NCBI GenBank assembly: GCA_938022295.1
Contig: CALIDR010000037.1
Location: 1-6,154, forward strand
Source of the DNA: an uncultured Burkholderiaceae bacterium
GTDB taxonomy: Bacteria; Pseudomonadota; Gammaproteobacteria; Burkholderiales; Burkholderiaceae_C
DNA: 6,154 nt
Reading direction: 5' to 3'
Shown: one piece after another, positions 5,757 to 6,154 of the stretch
Layout: the number at the start of each line of letters is the position of its first letter
How positions within the stretch are numbered: position 1 is the stretch's first letter
Notes under the pieces: model-generated
Database searches by the model: none
What the model was told of the DNA's origin: nothing
The model's input: only the letters and a program-made list of their open reading frames with translations
Made by a program: the position numbers and the translations under genes

Positions 5757-6154
5757 CCGCGCCGAGCCCGCCGCGCCACGCCGACGCGCGCGTCGTGCGT
5801 CTGGTCGAGCGCTTCGAGCGCCTGAGCCCGGCCGACCTGCCGCGCATGGACGAGGTCTACACCGCCGACGCGCGCTTCAAGGACCCGTTCCACGACGTGC
5901 GCGGCCCGCAGGCGATCGCGGCCGTGTTCGCCCACATGTTCGCCGCCCTCGACGCGCCGCGCTTCGTCGTGCGCGACATCGTCGCCGAGCGCGACCAGTG
6001 CTTCCTGACCTGGGACTTCGCTTTCCGCATGAAGCGCTTCGTGCGCGGCGAGCAGACGATCCACGGCGGCTCGCACCTGCGCCTGGCGGCCGACGGCCGC
6101 ATCGCGCTGCACCGCGACTACTGGGACGCCGCCGAGGAGCTGTACGCCAAGCTG
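5753..6154 (+). CDS. NTF2/SnoaL-like fold protein (3' truncated)
   Basis: From GTG 5753, which overlaps the SDR stop as GTGA, the frame stays open for 134 codons to the window edge. No stop is reached, so the gene is cut; family members of this kind are about 140-160 residues and little should be missing. Visible signs of an NTF2-like alpha+beta cone are an N-terminal helix (RVVRLVERFERLSPADLPRM, 13-32), VYTADARFKDPFHDVRGP (35-52), the strand FLTWDFAFRMKR (84-95), and GGSHLRLAADGRIALHRDYW (105-124) followed by DAAEELY. The fold includes polyketide cyclases, ketosteroid and epoxide-opening enzymes, and non-catalytic binding proteins, so activity cannot be assigned. No strong Shine-Dalgarno sequence precedes the GTG, and expression probably depends on coupling to the SDR gene. 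It would be a candidate isomerase, cyclase or lipid-binding partner. Confidence 0.85.
   Translation, partial: MTAPSPPRHADARVVRLVERFERLSPADLPRMDEVYTADARFKDPFHDVRGPQAIAAVFAHMFAALDAPRFVVRDIVAERDQCFLTWDFAFRMKRFVRGEQTIHGGSHLRLAADGRIALHRDYWDAAEELYAKL

Overview
The window is very GC-rich (roughly 70% or more by eye), with G or C at almost every third codon position. It is packed with genes that all read on the + strand. The gene content and order, the GTG starts and the stop/start overlaps suggest a high-GC proteobacterium. A betaproteobacterium of the Burkholderiales (Rubrivivax/Leptothrix-like) is my best guess, but that comes from gene family and composition, not from any marker gene.

Layout from left to right: (1) the C-terminal third of an FAD-dependent, amine-oxidase-like oxidoreductase, cut by the left edge; (2) a DUF1365 protein; (3) a cyclopropane-fatty-acyl-phospholipid synthase (Cfa)-like SAM methyltransferase; (4) an exported chalcone-isomerase-like protein with a twin-arginine-type signal; (5) a GPH/MelB-type MFS transporter; (6) a DUF3833 lipoprotein; (7) a short-chain dehydrogenase/reductase; (8) an NTF2/SnoaL-like protein, cut by the right edge. 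Gaps are 10 to 25 nt, and three junctions are 4-nt overlaps (GTGA, ATGA, GTGA). I therefore read it as one operon that continues beyond both edges. No intergenic stretch exceeds 25 nt. I see no internal promoter, terminator, RNA gene, mobile element or CRISPR array.

The most likely shared job is modification of the acyl chains of membrane phospholipids. The FAD enzyme, DUF1365 protein and methyltransferase form a cytoplasmic or membrane-surface core. The SDR and the NTF2-fold protein could carry out further redox or isomerisation steps. The transporter, the exported CHI-fold protein and the lipoprotein could move or bind the lipid in the envelope. From memory, similar clusters lie next to an ECF sigma factor/ChrR pair and respond to singlet oxygen (Rhodobacter sphaeroides), where a Cfa-like methyltransferase (UfaM) takes part in methylated furan fatty acid synthesis. 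The Cfa-like protein here appears to have lost two of the five bicarbonate-pocket residues of E. coli Cfa. This makes a product other than a simple cyclopropane ring plausible and is the most interesting signal in the window.
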